Source of the DNA: Clostridiaceae bacterium
GTDB taxonomy: Bacteria > Bacillota > Clostridia > DSM-8532
DNA length: 58,428 nucleotides
Reading direction: 5' to 3'
Assembly (NCBI GenBank): GCA_012839205.1
Contig: DUNT01000092.1
Span: forward strand, 1-58,428
Part shown: one piece after another, positions 24,303 through 31,795 of the stretch
Position numbering within the stretch: the first letter of the stretch is position 1
Layout: each line of letters starts with the position of its first letter
Translations under genes and position numbers: made by a program
The notes under the pieces: model-generated
The model's database searches: none
Seen by the model: the letters and a program-made list of their open reading frames with translations, nothing else
What the model was told of the DNA's origin: nothing

Positions 24303-24617
24303 ATGTTTAAAAGCAATATCTACAAATGGGTTCAGCCTTACATTCTGATTATTATTACAATAGCAGCTTTGGTTTCTATTTTGTTTATGGATATATTCTG
24401 GGAAAATAGAAATGCAGCGCAACCCGAAAGAATAAAGGAGGCTATTGAACGCACATGTGTTCAGTGCTATGCCCTTGAAGGAAGTTACCCTCCGGATTTG
24501 GAGTATTTAAGCAAAAATTATGGCCTTATTCTAAATGATGAAAAGTATTTTTATTATTATGAGATATTCGCATCAAATGTAATGCCGTATGTGGAGGTTT
24601 ATGAAAAAGGTACTTAA
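24303..24617 (+). CDS. Pseudopilin-like small membrane protein
   Basis: 104 residues: one N-terminal transmembrane helix (about 12-31), then a soluble part containing YALEGSYPPDLEYLSKNYGL, the pattern seen in the globular part of GspG-type major pseudopilins. It lacks the usual prepilin peptidase motif (no G-F-T-L-x-E), and the N-terminal segment is 11 residues long. The call therefore rests on position, topology and this one motif. GGAG precedes the ATG. Its last 17 bases overlap the next gene. Confidence 0.55.
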   Translation: MFKSNIYKWVQPYILIIITIAALVSILFMDIFWENRNAAQPERIKEAIERTCVQCYALEGSYPPDLEYLSKNYGLILNDEKYFYYYEIFASNVMPYVEVYEKGT

Positions 24618-25113
24618 TATCAGTCTAAGACAGGAAAAAGGTCGAGCGTTGATTGAAACACTTTCAGTAGTATTGCTTTTAGTATTACTTGGAGCATGTT
24701 GCTTAAGTTTATCCCTGTCTACATTTAAAACATACCAAAGATTAAATGATTCCAGGGATAAAACCAGTGAGCTTAGGATAGCCAGCTCTTTTTTAACCAG
24801 TAAAATTCGTCAGAATGATATAGCCGGCAGTATTGAAGTGAAACCAGAACCAATTACAGGTAATAATGCTTTGGTAATATATGAGAACATAAATGGTGAA
24901 AGTTATGCTACGTGGATTTATCATAATTCAGGCTGCCTGATGGAATCGTTGGTTCTGAGTCATGAAACCCCTACACCAGATATAAGTCAGATAATTGCAA
25001 AAGTTGATAGCTTCCAGATAGATTATAATTATGAAGAAAATCAGATTTTCACAAGTGTAGGTATCGACGGTGTAAGACCGTATAGCAATATCATAAAAGT
25101 AAGATCAAAGTAG
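24601..25113 (+). CDS. Pilin-like protein, probably DUF4860-type
   Basis: 170 residues from ATG 24601. The N-terminus RQEKGRALIETLSVVLLLVL resembles a class III prepilin leader: a charged segment, Gly, then a hydrophobic helix with Glu at position 5 of the mature form. The rest is a 135-residue beta-rich domain. It resembles DUF4860 proteins of clostridial pilus clusters. Start choice: the longer start at 24589 lies before the GGAGG box (24594-24598), whereas ATG 24601 lies two bases after it, so the position of the start remains slightly uncertain. It overlaps the preceding gene by 17 bases. Confidence 0.65.
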   Translation: MKKVLNISLRQEKGRALIETLSVVLLLVLLGACCLSLSLSTFKTYQRLNDSRDKTSELRIASSFLTSKIRQNDIAGSIEVKPEPITGNNALVIYENINGESYATWIYHNSGCLMESLVLSHETPTPDISQIIAKVDSFQIDYNYEENQIFTSVGIDGVRPYSNIIKVRSK

Positions 25114-25126
25114 TGGGAGATGTATT

Positions 25127-25564
25127 GTGAAATCAGATGAAAGAGGATTCACATTAGTAGAAATAATTGTTGCAGTGGCGATTTTAGCTGTATTATCGGC
25201 AGGTGTAGTGAGCCTGTTTATTGTATCTCATGTTAGACTTCAGAAAGCCATGGACCTTGATAATGCTGTTTTGGAAACCAATACTTTAATCGAAGAGTTT
25301 CAGGGTGTTGAAGGCTCGTCATCAAATGGCAGCCGTTTTACAATATATTACGATGATAATTGGGAACGCTCAGTTATAATGGATTCAGAAGCTCAATACG
25401 CTATTTATGGTAACATAATCCAATTATCAGAAGATCAGGAAGGCTTACTACACCTGGATTTAAGAGCAGTAAGGCTGAAACCATATCCATTTGAGAATAA
25501 TGAGAAACATGAAATATATAGTATTGGTGTAATTATTGAAGACTTATCCTACTGGAGTGAGTAA
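25127..25564 (+). CDS. Prepilin with N-terminal cleavage/methylation motif
   Basis: 145 residues. MKSDERGFTLVEIIVAVAILAVLSAG is a textbook type IV prepilin start: a short positively charged leader, Gly-Phe cleavage site, and Glu at position 5. A prepilin peptidase would cut after Gly7 and methylate Phe. The C-terminal domain is short and beta-rich. It starts with GTG after GGGAGATGTATT. Its stop lies 4 bases before the next start, so translation is coupled. Confidence 0.85.
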   Translation: MKSDERGFTLVEIIVAVAILAVLSAGVVSLFIVSHVRLQKAMDLDNAVLETNTLIEEFQGVEGSSSNGSRFTIYYDDNWERSVIMDSEAQYAIYGNIIQLSEDQEGLLHLDLRAVRLKPYPFENNEKHEIYSIGVIIEDLSYWSE

Positions 25565-25568
25565 TAAT

Positions 25569-26078
25569 ATGATGCATAATTTAAAATCACAAAAGGGAAG
25601 TTCTATGGTTTTAATATCACTGCTATTGGTTACAATGGTAGTGTTTGCACTATTAAGCATTAGTATCTCTGCATCCGAATTTAGATTATCCCAAAAAAAT
25701 GCGGATAATCACAAGACTTATTACTTGCTTGATTCTGAAGGTAAGCGTTTTTTGTATGACATAAAAAACAAGATAAAGAAAGTGATTAACTTCTCCAATA
25801 ACAATGAATTATTCTTTGAGAATTTTGATTTGATTCTAAACGAAAATATTATTCGGTCCATGGGCTATGAGAATGACAAATTGGCAATGACTATAGAACG
25901 CACTTTTATATTAGAAGATAATTCAAGGAATAAGTTTCTTACTGTAAAGCTGTTAATCCGGCAGCCCGGCTCGGATGACAGGATAAATGATATATGCTCG
26001 GTTAAAGAGTGGAGGCTTTGGCAGGAACCTTTTGAGATTGATAATAATACATATGATTTGTGGGAAGGAAAACCATAA
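25569..26078 (+). CDS. PilX-like minor pilin protein
   Basis: 169 residues from ATG 25569. After a short polar start, KGSSMVLISLLLVTMVVFALLSISI forms one membrane helix preceded by Gly, followed by SASEFRLSQKNADNHKTYYLLDSEGKRF. This order (hydrophobic helix, then a long amphipathic helix ending near AYYLAEAG-like sequence) is typical of PilX_N minor pilins. The mature position-5 Glu is absent, as in some initiator pilins. GGAGTGAG precedes the chosen ATG. The TTG at 25536 lies inside the preceding gene with no ribosome site. The stop overlaps the pilT start (TAATG). Confidence 0.65.
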   Translation: MMHNLKSQKGSSMVLISLLLVTMVVFALLSISISASEFRLSQKNADNHKTYYLLDSEGKRFLYDIKNKIKKVINFSNNNELFFENFDLILNENIIRSMGYENDKLAMTIERTFILEDNSRNKFLTVKLLIRQPGSDDRINDICSVKEWRLWQEPFEIDNNTYDLWEGKP

Positions 26079-27142
26079 TGGAAAATACTACATACAGCTT
26101 AAAAGAACTTTTAAGAACTGCAGTTAAAAATAATGCATCTGATATACAGATAACTGTGGGGGTTCCGCCGGTATTAAAAGTAAGAGGAGAATTAGTATTT
26201 GCCGGAGAAAAAATACTAAGCCCGGAAGATACCAAAAGGCTTGTTGGTGAACTTTTTCCTGATGATGAAACCTTTAATTCTTTTTTAGCTGTTGGTGATA
26301 AAGACTTTTCTCTTTCAGTAGGGAAATTGGGAAGATTCCGCATAAATACCTTTATTCAGAGAGGATCATTGGCTGCTGCAATACGCCTTGTTTATACAGA
26401 ACTGCCTGATCCGAAGGATTTATTGATACCGGACAGTGTTTTACAGTTACATAAGCTCAACAGGGGACTTGTATTGGTAACGGGGCCTGCAGGGAGCGGT
26501 AAATCTACAACACTGTCATGTATAATAGATTTGATTAACAGAACAAGAAAGTGTCATATCATTACTCTGGAAGAACCTATAGAGTATCTTCACCAGCATA
26601 AAATGAGTATAGTTAACCAAAGAGAGATAGGACAGGACACCCAAAGTTATGCCAGGGGATTAAAGGCAGCGTTGAGAGAATCACCGGATGTAATACTGGT
26701 AGGTGAAATGAGGGATCTCGAAACTATTTCAATTGCCTTGACAGCCGCTGAGACCGGACATTTGGTTCTTTCCACTCTTCATACTCTGGGAGTGTCACAG
26801 ACAATTGACAGAATAATAGATGTGTTTCCTCCAAATCAACAACATCAGATTCGTATACAGCTGTCAACTGTCTTAAAGGCTGTTGTTTCCCAACAACTGA
26901 TACCATCGGAAAAACGAGGGAGAGCAGCAGCTTTTGAGGTCATGCATTCACAAAATGCAATCCAGAATCTAATCAGGGAAAACAAAACCTATCAAATTGA
27001 CTCTGTGATTCATAGTGGTAAAAATTATGGTATGCAGAGCATGGATTATGATATAAGTAAACTATATAAAAAAGGTTATATTACCCGGGAAAATGCATTA
27101 CTTTATAGCCTGAACCAGGATGTTCTGCTAAAATATCTTTAA
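26078..27142 (+). CDS. pilT: PilT-family retraction ATPase
   Basis: 354 residues, the normal size of PilT. Domain N has the PilT signature ASDIQITVGVPPVLKVRGEL. Walker A is GPAGSGKSTT, the Asp box ITLEEPIEYLH, Walker B DVILVGEMRDLETI, and the His box TAAETGHLVLSTLHT. PilT normally disassembles pili and powers twitching. Lacking a PilB/GspE partner in this cluster, it may instead be the only motor here. The better start is ATG 26078, overlapping the previous stop, with GGAAGG upstream, rather than GTG 26060. Confidence 0.92.
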   Translation: MENTTYSLKELLRTAVKNNASDIQITVGVPPVLKVRGELVFAGEKILSPEDTKRLVGELFPDDETFNSFLAVGDKDFSLSVGKLGRFRINTFIQRGSLAAAIRLVYTELPDPKDLLIPDSVLQLHKLNRGLVLVTGPAGSGKSTTLSCIIDLINRTRKCHIITLEEPIEYLHQHKMSIVNQREIGQDTQSYARGLKAALRESPDVILVGEMRDLETISIALTAAETGHLVLSTLHTLGVSQTIDRIIDVFPPNQQHQIRIQLSTVLKAVVSQQLIPSEKRGRAAAFEVMHSQNAIQNLIRENKTYQIDSVIHSGKNYGMQSMDYDISKLYKKGYITRENALLYSLNQDVLLKYL

Positions 27143-27163
27143 TGATGCAAAAAGCTGGGGGAA

Positions 27164-27916
27164 ATGACGGGTATGGCATATATTTGTGAGAATGAGCTTA
27201 TTTCCATATATAATTCATTGGAATCCAAATTTTTAAGTGCTGGTTTAGAGCCGGAGATAGCTCTTATAAGAGATTATATGTTGAAAATAAAGGTAAGTGA
27301 GAATGATAAAGCTCTTGGCAAGTTAATCATAGACTACAGTCCCAAAAAGCAAAATTATAATTTCAGAAATGATTCGGATTTGCCTGAGAAAGAATTTGTC
27401 CGAATCATAGCTTTGTTGGGTCAGGCCGACAAAATAAAAGAAAAAAGCAGTTCTGTTAAGAAAAATACAAAAAAACAGAAATCAGATGTGCCGGAAATTG
27501 TAGTTTCAACACTTTACTATGCTTACGTGGATGGATCTTTCATAGAAGGATCTACAGGTTATGGTGCAGTTATTCTAAAAGCAGGAAAAATCATAGCTGA
27601 GCTGTCGGGAAAGGTAGATTCACCGGAGGCCTTTACCTCAAGGCAGGTAGGAGGAGAAATTCAGGCTGTCATAGAAGTTTTGGAATGGTGCAAGAAAGAG
27701 AAAGTGAAAGAAATTTCAATTTTTTATGATTTTCAGAACATTGAAAAATGGGCAACGGGTAAATTTCGAACCAATACGCCGATGACACAAGCCTATAAGG
27801 AGTATATCGATAACTGCGGTATATCCATAACATGGCATAAAGTTGAAAGCCATACAGGGATAGAGATGAATGAAAGGGCAGATATGCTGGCTAAAAACGG
27901 AGCAAGGTTGGAATAG
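27164..27916 (+). CDS. rnhA: Ribonuclease H-like protein with N-terminal extension
   Basis: 250 residues. Residues about 115-250 are an RNase HI domain with all acidic residues present: Asp123 in YVDGSF, Glu165 in GGEIQAV, Asp189 in FYDFQNIEKWA, His230 and Asp240 in SHTGIEMNERADMLAK. It would cleave RNA in RNA-DNA hybrids. Residues 1-90 are an unassigned alpha/beta domain (ENELISIYNSLESKFLSAGL), followed by a lysine-rich linker. It begins 22 bases after pilT and is probably co-transcribed, though functionally unrelated to pili. Confidence 0.85.
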   Translation: MTGMAYICENELISIYNSLESKFLSAGLEPEIALIRDYMLKIKVSENDKALGKLIIDYSPKKQNYNFRNDSDLPEKEFVRIIALLGQADKIKEKSSSVKKNTKKQKSDVPEIVVSTLYYAYVDGSFIEGSTGYGAVILKAGKIIAELSGKVDSPEAFTSRQVGGEIQAVIEVLEWCKKEKVKEISIFYDFQNIEKWATGKFRTNTPMTQAYKEYIDNCGISITWHKVESHTGIEMNERADMLAKNGARLE

Positions 27917-27942
27917 ATATTAACTTGTTGTTTGGAGGAAGA

Positions 27943-28584
27943 ATGGAATATAGTACTTTATTAAAAAAGAATCTAAAGATTTTTTATAATAAAAACAACA
28001 AGAATTCGTTTGAGTTATTGGAAGGCTGTGGTAGTGTTATTGTTTCAGCTCCCCACAGTGTTGAACAAATACGAAATGGGAAAATAAAATTTGCTGAGTA
28101 TCAGACAGGAGCTATAACAAGAATACTTCATGAAAAGATTGGTTGTCCGGTCATCTATAAAACAAAAAATTGCAACGATGATGCAAATTATGATGATAAA
28201 AGTGATTACAGAGATTTTCTCATACAATATATAAAAAAAAATGACATAAAACTACTGATGGATTTGCATCAAATGGCTCCGAGAAGGGAAATGAACATTG
28301 ACATTGGAACAGGCAGAGGAAAGAATATCCTTCAAAGATATGATTTGCTGGAAAAAATAATTACTTTTTTTAACAATAACGGTGTCAAGAATATTATGGT
28401 AGATGAAATATTTGATGCGACATATAAAAACACAGTATCTGCTCATGTTTCATCAAGCTGTTCTATTCCATGTTTCCAAATAGAAATAAACTCAAAACTG
28501 GTTAGTGACAAGTATGATGAATACAATATAGATTCAATAATTAAATCACTGTTACAAATTATTGAGTATATGAATATGCATTGA
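27943..28584 (+). CDS. N-formylglutamate amidohydrolase-like protein
   Basis: 213 residues. SVIVSAPHSVEQIRNGKIKF, an alpha/beta strand followed by a His, and LLMDLHQMAP with a second His, match the FGase superfamily (zinc amidohydrolases with a phosphorylase/hydrolase-like fold). C-terminal CFQIEINSKLV carries a conserved E-I-N. It would hydrolyse an N-acyl amide or a peptide-like bond. GGAGGAA lies 3 bases before ATG 27943, the most plausible start; an in-frame TTG at 27925 precedes the box. It overlaps or abuts the first ATP-grasp gene, so the four genes 27943-31635 form one operon. The pairing with ATP-grasp ligases suggests processing of an amide-linked product. Confidence 0.7.
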   Translation: MEYSTLLKKNLKIFYNKNNKNSFELLEGCGSVIVSAPHSVEQIRNGKIKFAEYQTGAITRILHEKIGCPVIYKTKNCNDDANYDDKSDYRDFLIQYIKKNDIKLLMDLHQMAPRREMNIDIGTGRGKNILQRYDLLEKIITFFNNNGVKNIMVDEIFDATYKNTVSAHVSSSCSIPCFQIEINSKLVSDKYDEYNIDSIIKSLLQIIEYMNMH

Positions 28585-28601
28585 AACTAAAGGCGGTTTA
28601 T

Positions 28602-29471
28602 ATGAATGGATGGCTGGTTGTCAATAACTTCATTGATAGCTATAAATTTAAAGAGCTTTATAACTGGTTTATAGATGCCTCAAAAAAAAGTGATGTTGAA
28701 TTATCGATAAAAACCACAGGGGATTTTGTTAGTATACTGGGAAAGGAAATATATAATGAACTTCCTGACTTTGTGTTGTTCTGGGATAAAGACATATATT
28801 TAGCACAGCGGCTCGAGAACATGGGAGTAAGAGTTTTCAATTCGGCACATGCGATTGAGGTTTGTGATAATAAAGCTCTTACAGCTATTCAGTTATCTAA
28901 GAATAACATTACAATTCCAAAGACTATTATTGCTCCTAAAACATTCGAAGGAATAGGTTATAAAAACACAAGATTCCTGGAATATGCAGAAGAAGAGCTT
29001 AAATACCCGTTTATAATAAAAGAGGTGTATGGTTCATTCGGACATCAGGTGTATTTAGCAGATAATCGTGAAAAGGCGGAAATTATTATAAATAGAATAG
29101 GTCATAAGGATTTCATTATGCAGGAATTAATAAAGAACAGTTGGGGTAAGGATATCAGGATAAATATTGTAGGTAACTGCGAAGTCGCTTCCATGTACAG
29201 ATATAACACAGAAGGAGATTTTCGTTCCAATATTACCCTTGGTGGGAAAATGAAACAGTACACACCCAGTAAAGAACAAGTAGAGATAGCAATACAGGCA
29301 TGCGTCGCCGTGGGAGTTGATTTCGGAGGTGTCGATATACTGTTTAGTGATAATGATACTCCGATAGTATGTGAAGTAAATTCGAACCCGCATTTTAAAA
29401 GCACATATGATTGTACCGGAATTAATATGGCAGAAATTATTATTGAGCACATTATAAGGAAATGTAATTAA
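28602..29471 (+). CDS. RimK-type ATP-grasp ligase, copy 1
   Basis: 289 residues. N-terminal pre-ATP-grasp segment (MNGWLVVNNF, VFNSAHAIEVCDNKALTAIQL), then the ATP-grasp core: YPFIIKEVYGSFGHQVYLAD, FIMQELIKNSWGKDIRINIVG, DFRSNITLGGKM, and VDFGGVDILF with the closing EVNSNPHF that binds Mg-ATP. This is the RimK/LysX lineage, which forms amide bonds between a carboxylate (via acyl-phosphate) and an amine. Substrate unknown. ATG 28602 has AAAGGCGG upstream; a TTG at 28581 overlapping the previous gene is the alternative. It is followed after two bases by a paralogue. Confidence 0.82.
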   Translation: MNGWLVVNNFIDSYKFKELYNWFIDASKKSDVELSIKTTGDFVSILGKEIYNELPDFVLFWDKDIYLAQRLENMGVRVFNSAHAIEVCDNKALTAIQLSKNNITIPKTIIAPKTFEGIGYKNTRFLEYAEEELKYPFIIKEVYGSFGHQVYLADNREKAEIIINRIGHKDFIMQELIKNSWGKDIRINIVGNCEVASMYRYNTEGDFRSNITLGGKMKQYTPSKEQVEIAIQACVAVGVDFGGVDILFSDNDTPIVCEVNSNPHFKSTYDCTGINMAEIIIEHIIRKCN

Positions 29472-29473
29472 CG

Positions 29474-30325
29474 ATGATTGGTTGGCTTATTTATAATGAA
29501 ACTGATGCAAAAAGGAATGAATGGCTCATTTCAGAATATCAGTCTTATGCATCCAATAAAGGAATAGAGTTAAAATTAATCTTAGCCGATAACTTGGATT
29601 TTGGAGTAATAAACAACAAATATATTTTCTTGTACAATAATAATATTTGTGTAATACCTGATTTTGTCATTTGCAGATGTATATACCCATTATTAAATAA
29701 ACAATTTGAATTGATGGGTATTCCTGTTTTTAATAATTATCATGTTTCCTCCATATGCAATGATAAAAGAAAAACCCATCAATATTTAACCGGTAATAAT
29801 ATTGAAATGATGGATACACTCTTTTTGAATAGAAGGTTTATTGGCAGCAGCAAAGAGTTTTTTTATCCTTCAATTATTAAGTCTATTGATGGACATGGCG
29901 GAAAAGAGGTATATTATGTTCGAAACAAAGAGGAGCTAACATCCGTAATTGAAAACTTAAAATCAGATGAATTCTTAATACAAAAAGTAGCATCAAATAT
30001 AGGCACTGATATTAGAGTATATGTACTGGGCAAGAATATCATTGCTGCAATTCTGCGTAAGTCAAACAATGACTATAGAAGTAATTTTTCACTCGGCGGT
30101 ATTCCAAGTTTATATGTTCTTAGTGATAATGAGATAAAAATAGTCCAAAGGATAGTTGACATGTTCGATTTTGGCTTAGTAGGTATTGATTTTATTATTG
30201 ATGACGGAAAGATCAAGCTCAATGAAATCGAAGATGTTGTCGGTTCCAGAATGCTATATAAATTAACGTCAATAAAAACTCATGAACTATATTTAGATTT
30301 TATTATTGATCATTTAGAAAGGTAG
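29474..30325 (+). CDS. RimK-type ATP-grasp ligase, copy 2
   Basis: 283 residues. It has the same architecture as the preceding gene but is clearly diverged: SICNDKRKTHQYLTGNNIEM, FYPSIIKSIDGHGGKEVYYV, FLIQKVASNIGTDIRVYVLG, DYRSNFSLGG, LVGIDFIID and LNEIEDVVGSRML. The Mg-binding E-x-N of RimK is here NEIED, a variation that may alter metal geometry or chemistry. Two different ligases in tandem suggest two successive or alternative additions to one acceptor. The start ATG lies two bases after the previous stop, with a weak ribosome site, so translation is coupled. Confidence 0.8.
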   Translation: MIGWLIYNETDAKRNEWLISEYQSYASNKGIELKLILADNLDFGVINNKYIFLYNNNICVIPDFVICRCIYPLLNKQFELMGIPVFNNYHVSSICNDKRKTHQYLTGNNIEMMDTLFLNRRFIGSSKEFFYPSIIKSIDGHGGKEVYYVRNKEELTSVIENLKSDEFLIQKVASNIGTDIRVYVLGKNIIAAILRKSNNDYRSNFSLGGIPSLYVLSDNEIKIVQRIVDMFDFGLVGIDFIIDDGKIKLNEIEDVVGSRMLYKLTSIKTHELYLDFIIDHLER

Positions 30326-30330
30326 ATAAT

Positions 30331-31635
30331 ATGAAAGAAGCAAAAATTGTAAAAGAATCAGGTAATTTTATTATTAAGAAGAACGGGCATGTGCTAAGAG
30401 ATATATTTGATAAACCTATGGTATTGAGATTTTTTAATCAAACATCAAATAAAGCCTTTTTGAATTCCATATTCATAAACCCACATTACAAAGATAGGAT
30501 AATAAATCCTTATAAGACGTGTCTTCTAAACCCTGGCAATGGTGAATTCTTTGAGTGTTCGGTGTGTTTTTCGGAATCAGTTGATGTAAATGGTATTATA
30601 ATAACAAAATTGATACAAGAAAAACTATCCATAGAAGCCGGTACAGAATTAATTTTGTTACCTATGAAAAGTATTTTTTGCACAAAAATTTTAATTGCCA
30701 GTATTGATGATATAAAAGAAAAAAAAATCCGTGTTTCCGCAGAAAAGCGCAGTTTCTATAATGATTTTGTTTATTACGATATTGTTAACACTCTTACAGG
30801 GGCTTCAATGACAATTAAAAACGATAAAATATTATTTGACCCCAATATAGCCGAGAATGAGATTAAATTAAACAGACAACAAAGAGTACTGCTTGATATT
30901 GAGTTGCCTCCCTCATTTGAAGATAATGTGTTTTTATCTGTTAGGGAAGCCTTATCATCAGACGAAGAAAAAGAATTACTTTTTGAGTGTTATAATGAAG
31001 ACGGTTCACAAAAAAAATCTACAGACTATCGCTCCCTAATAAAACTAAAAAAGAAGCTTGAAGAGAAAGGATTGCTGTGTTTATCCATTTCTCCGACAAT
31101 ACGATCATTCCATAGCAAGAATGATGTTAGTTTATTTAGAAAGATTACAAGGTTTATTGTCGGAAAAAGTATCAAAGCTTTAAAATGTGTTCGACCTTAC
31201 AGTGAGGACGAAGACAGTAATATTGTGAGGATTTCAACAGATAATATGAAGGTTCTAGGGCTGGATGATACGGGAAAAGTAGTTATTACATATGGAATGC
31301 AATCAGTTTTGTGCAAAGCTCTGCCTTATGAAAATGAGGAACGTTTATTAAAAACAAATAAAGATATTAATGTAGAAACTTCAATCGGTATTCCGATAAA
31401 TCTCAGAAAAAAGCTTGGCATATGCAAGCTGAATGTATCTGTAAAAGTAGAACGAGATACAAACTCTATTTTTAAAGCTAGAATCAGCAAATCACTTTTA
31501 TCTTCCTTACTTACTATGTATGGTGCGATTATGACATTTTATGAGAATATGCATATAGCAATAATAATTACGATGATTGCCATTCCAATTATTATATATA
31601 TTATGTTTGCAGAACAACGCGAAAATCATGGTTAA
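30331..31635 (+). CDS. Hypothetical protein with AbrB/double-psi-barrel-like repeats and C-terminal membrane anchor
   Basis: 434 residues. I do not recognise the whole protein. It has at least three stretches with the pattern (charged strand)-x-x-L-x-(L/I)-x-x-G/N: IIITKLIQEKLSIEAGTELI, VRISTDNMKVLGLDDTGKVV followed by QSVLCKALPY, and IGIPINLRKKLGICKLNVSV. These resemble swapped-hairpin AbrB or Cdc48 N-domain double-psi barrels. One or two hydrophobic helices close to the C-terminus (about 385-425) would anchor it in the membrane with the bulk inside. It is coupled to the ATP-grasp genes by a 5-base gap and may scaffold them. AT content is high across this cluster. Confidence 0.55.
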   Translation: MKEAKIVKESGNFIIKKNGHVLRDIFDKPMVLRFFNQTSNKAFLNSIFINPHYKDRIINPYKTCLLNPGNGEFFECSVCFSESVDVNGIIITKLIQEKLSIEAGTELILLPMKSIFCTKILIASIDDIKEKKIRVSAEKRSFYNDFVYYDIVNTLTGASMTIKNDKILFDPNIAENEIKLNRQQRVLLDIELPPSFEDNVFLSVREALSSDEEKELLFECYNEDGSQKKSTDYRSLIKLKKKLEEKGLLCLSISPTIRSFHSKNDVSLFRKITRFIVGKSIKALKCVRPYSEDEDSNIVRISTDNMKVLGLDDTGKVVITYGMQSVLCKALPYENEERLLKTNKDINVETSIGIPINLRKKLGICKLNVSVKVERDTNSIFKARISKSLLSSLLTMYGAIMTFYENMHIAIIITMIAIPIIIYIMFAEQRENHG

Positions 31636-31689
31636 AATGATACATAATATTGCAAAAATATTTCTTCTTTGTAATGTTTCATTTGTTTA

Positions 31690-31718
31690 TGTACATAGGC
31701 AGCTTTAATGGGTATAAT
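31690..31718 (+). promoter_or_regulatory. Probable promoter of the SpoIID-like gene
   Basis: TGTACA (31690-31695), 17 bases, TATAAT (31713-31718). The leader contains a palindromic run TGCAGTACTGCTGCAG at 31747-31762, which could be an operator or a small hairpin. Confidence 0.5.
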
Positions 31719-31795
31719 TGAATAAGAGTATATCAAACTCTTCTTATGCAGTACTGCTGCAGAACTACTAAAGAAAAATATGGCGAGGTATGCTT

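Noticed and set aside
26078-27142. GspE/PilB assembly ATPase
   Set aside because: The 354-residue length and the N-terminal ASDIQITVGVPP signature match PilT; the N1 domain and tetracysteine motif of PilB/GspE are missing.
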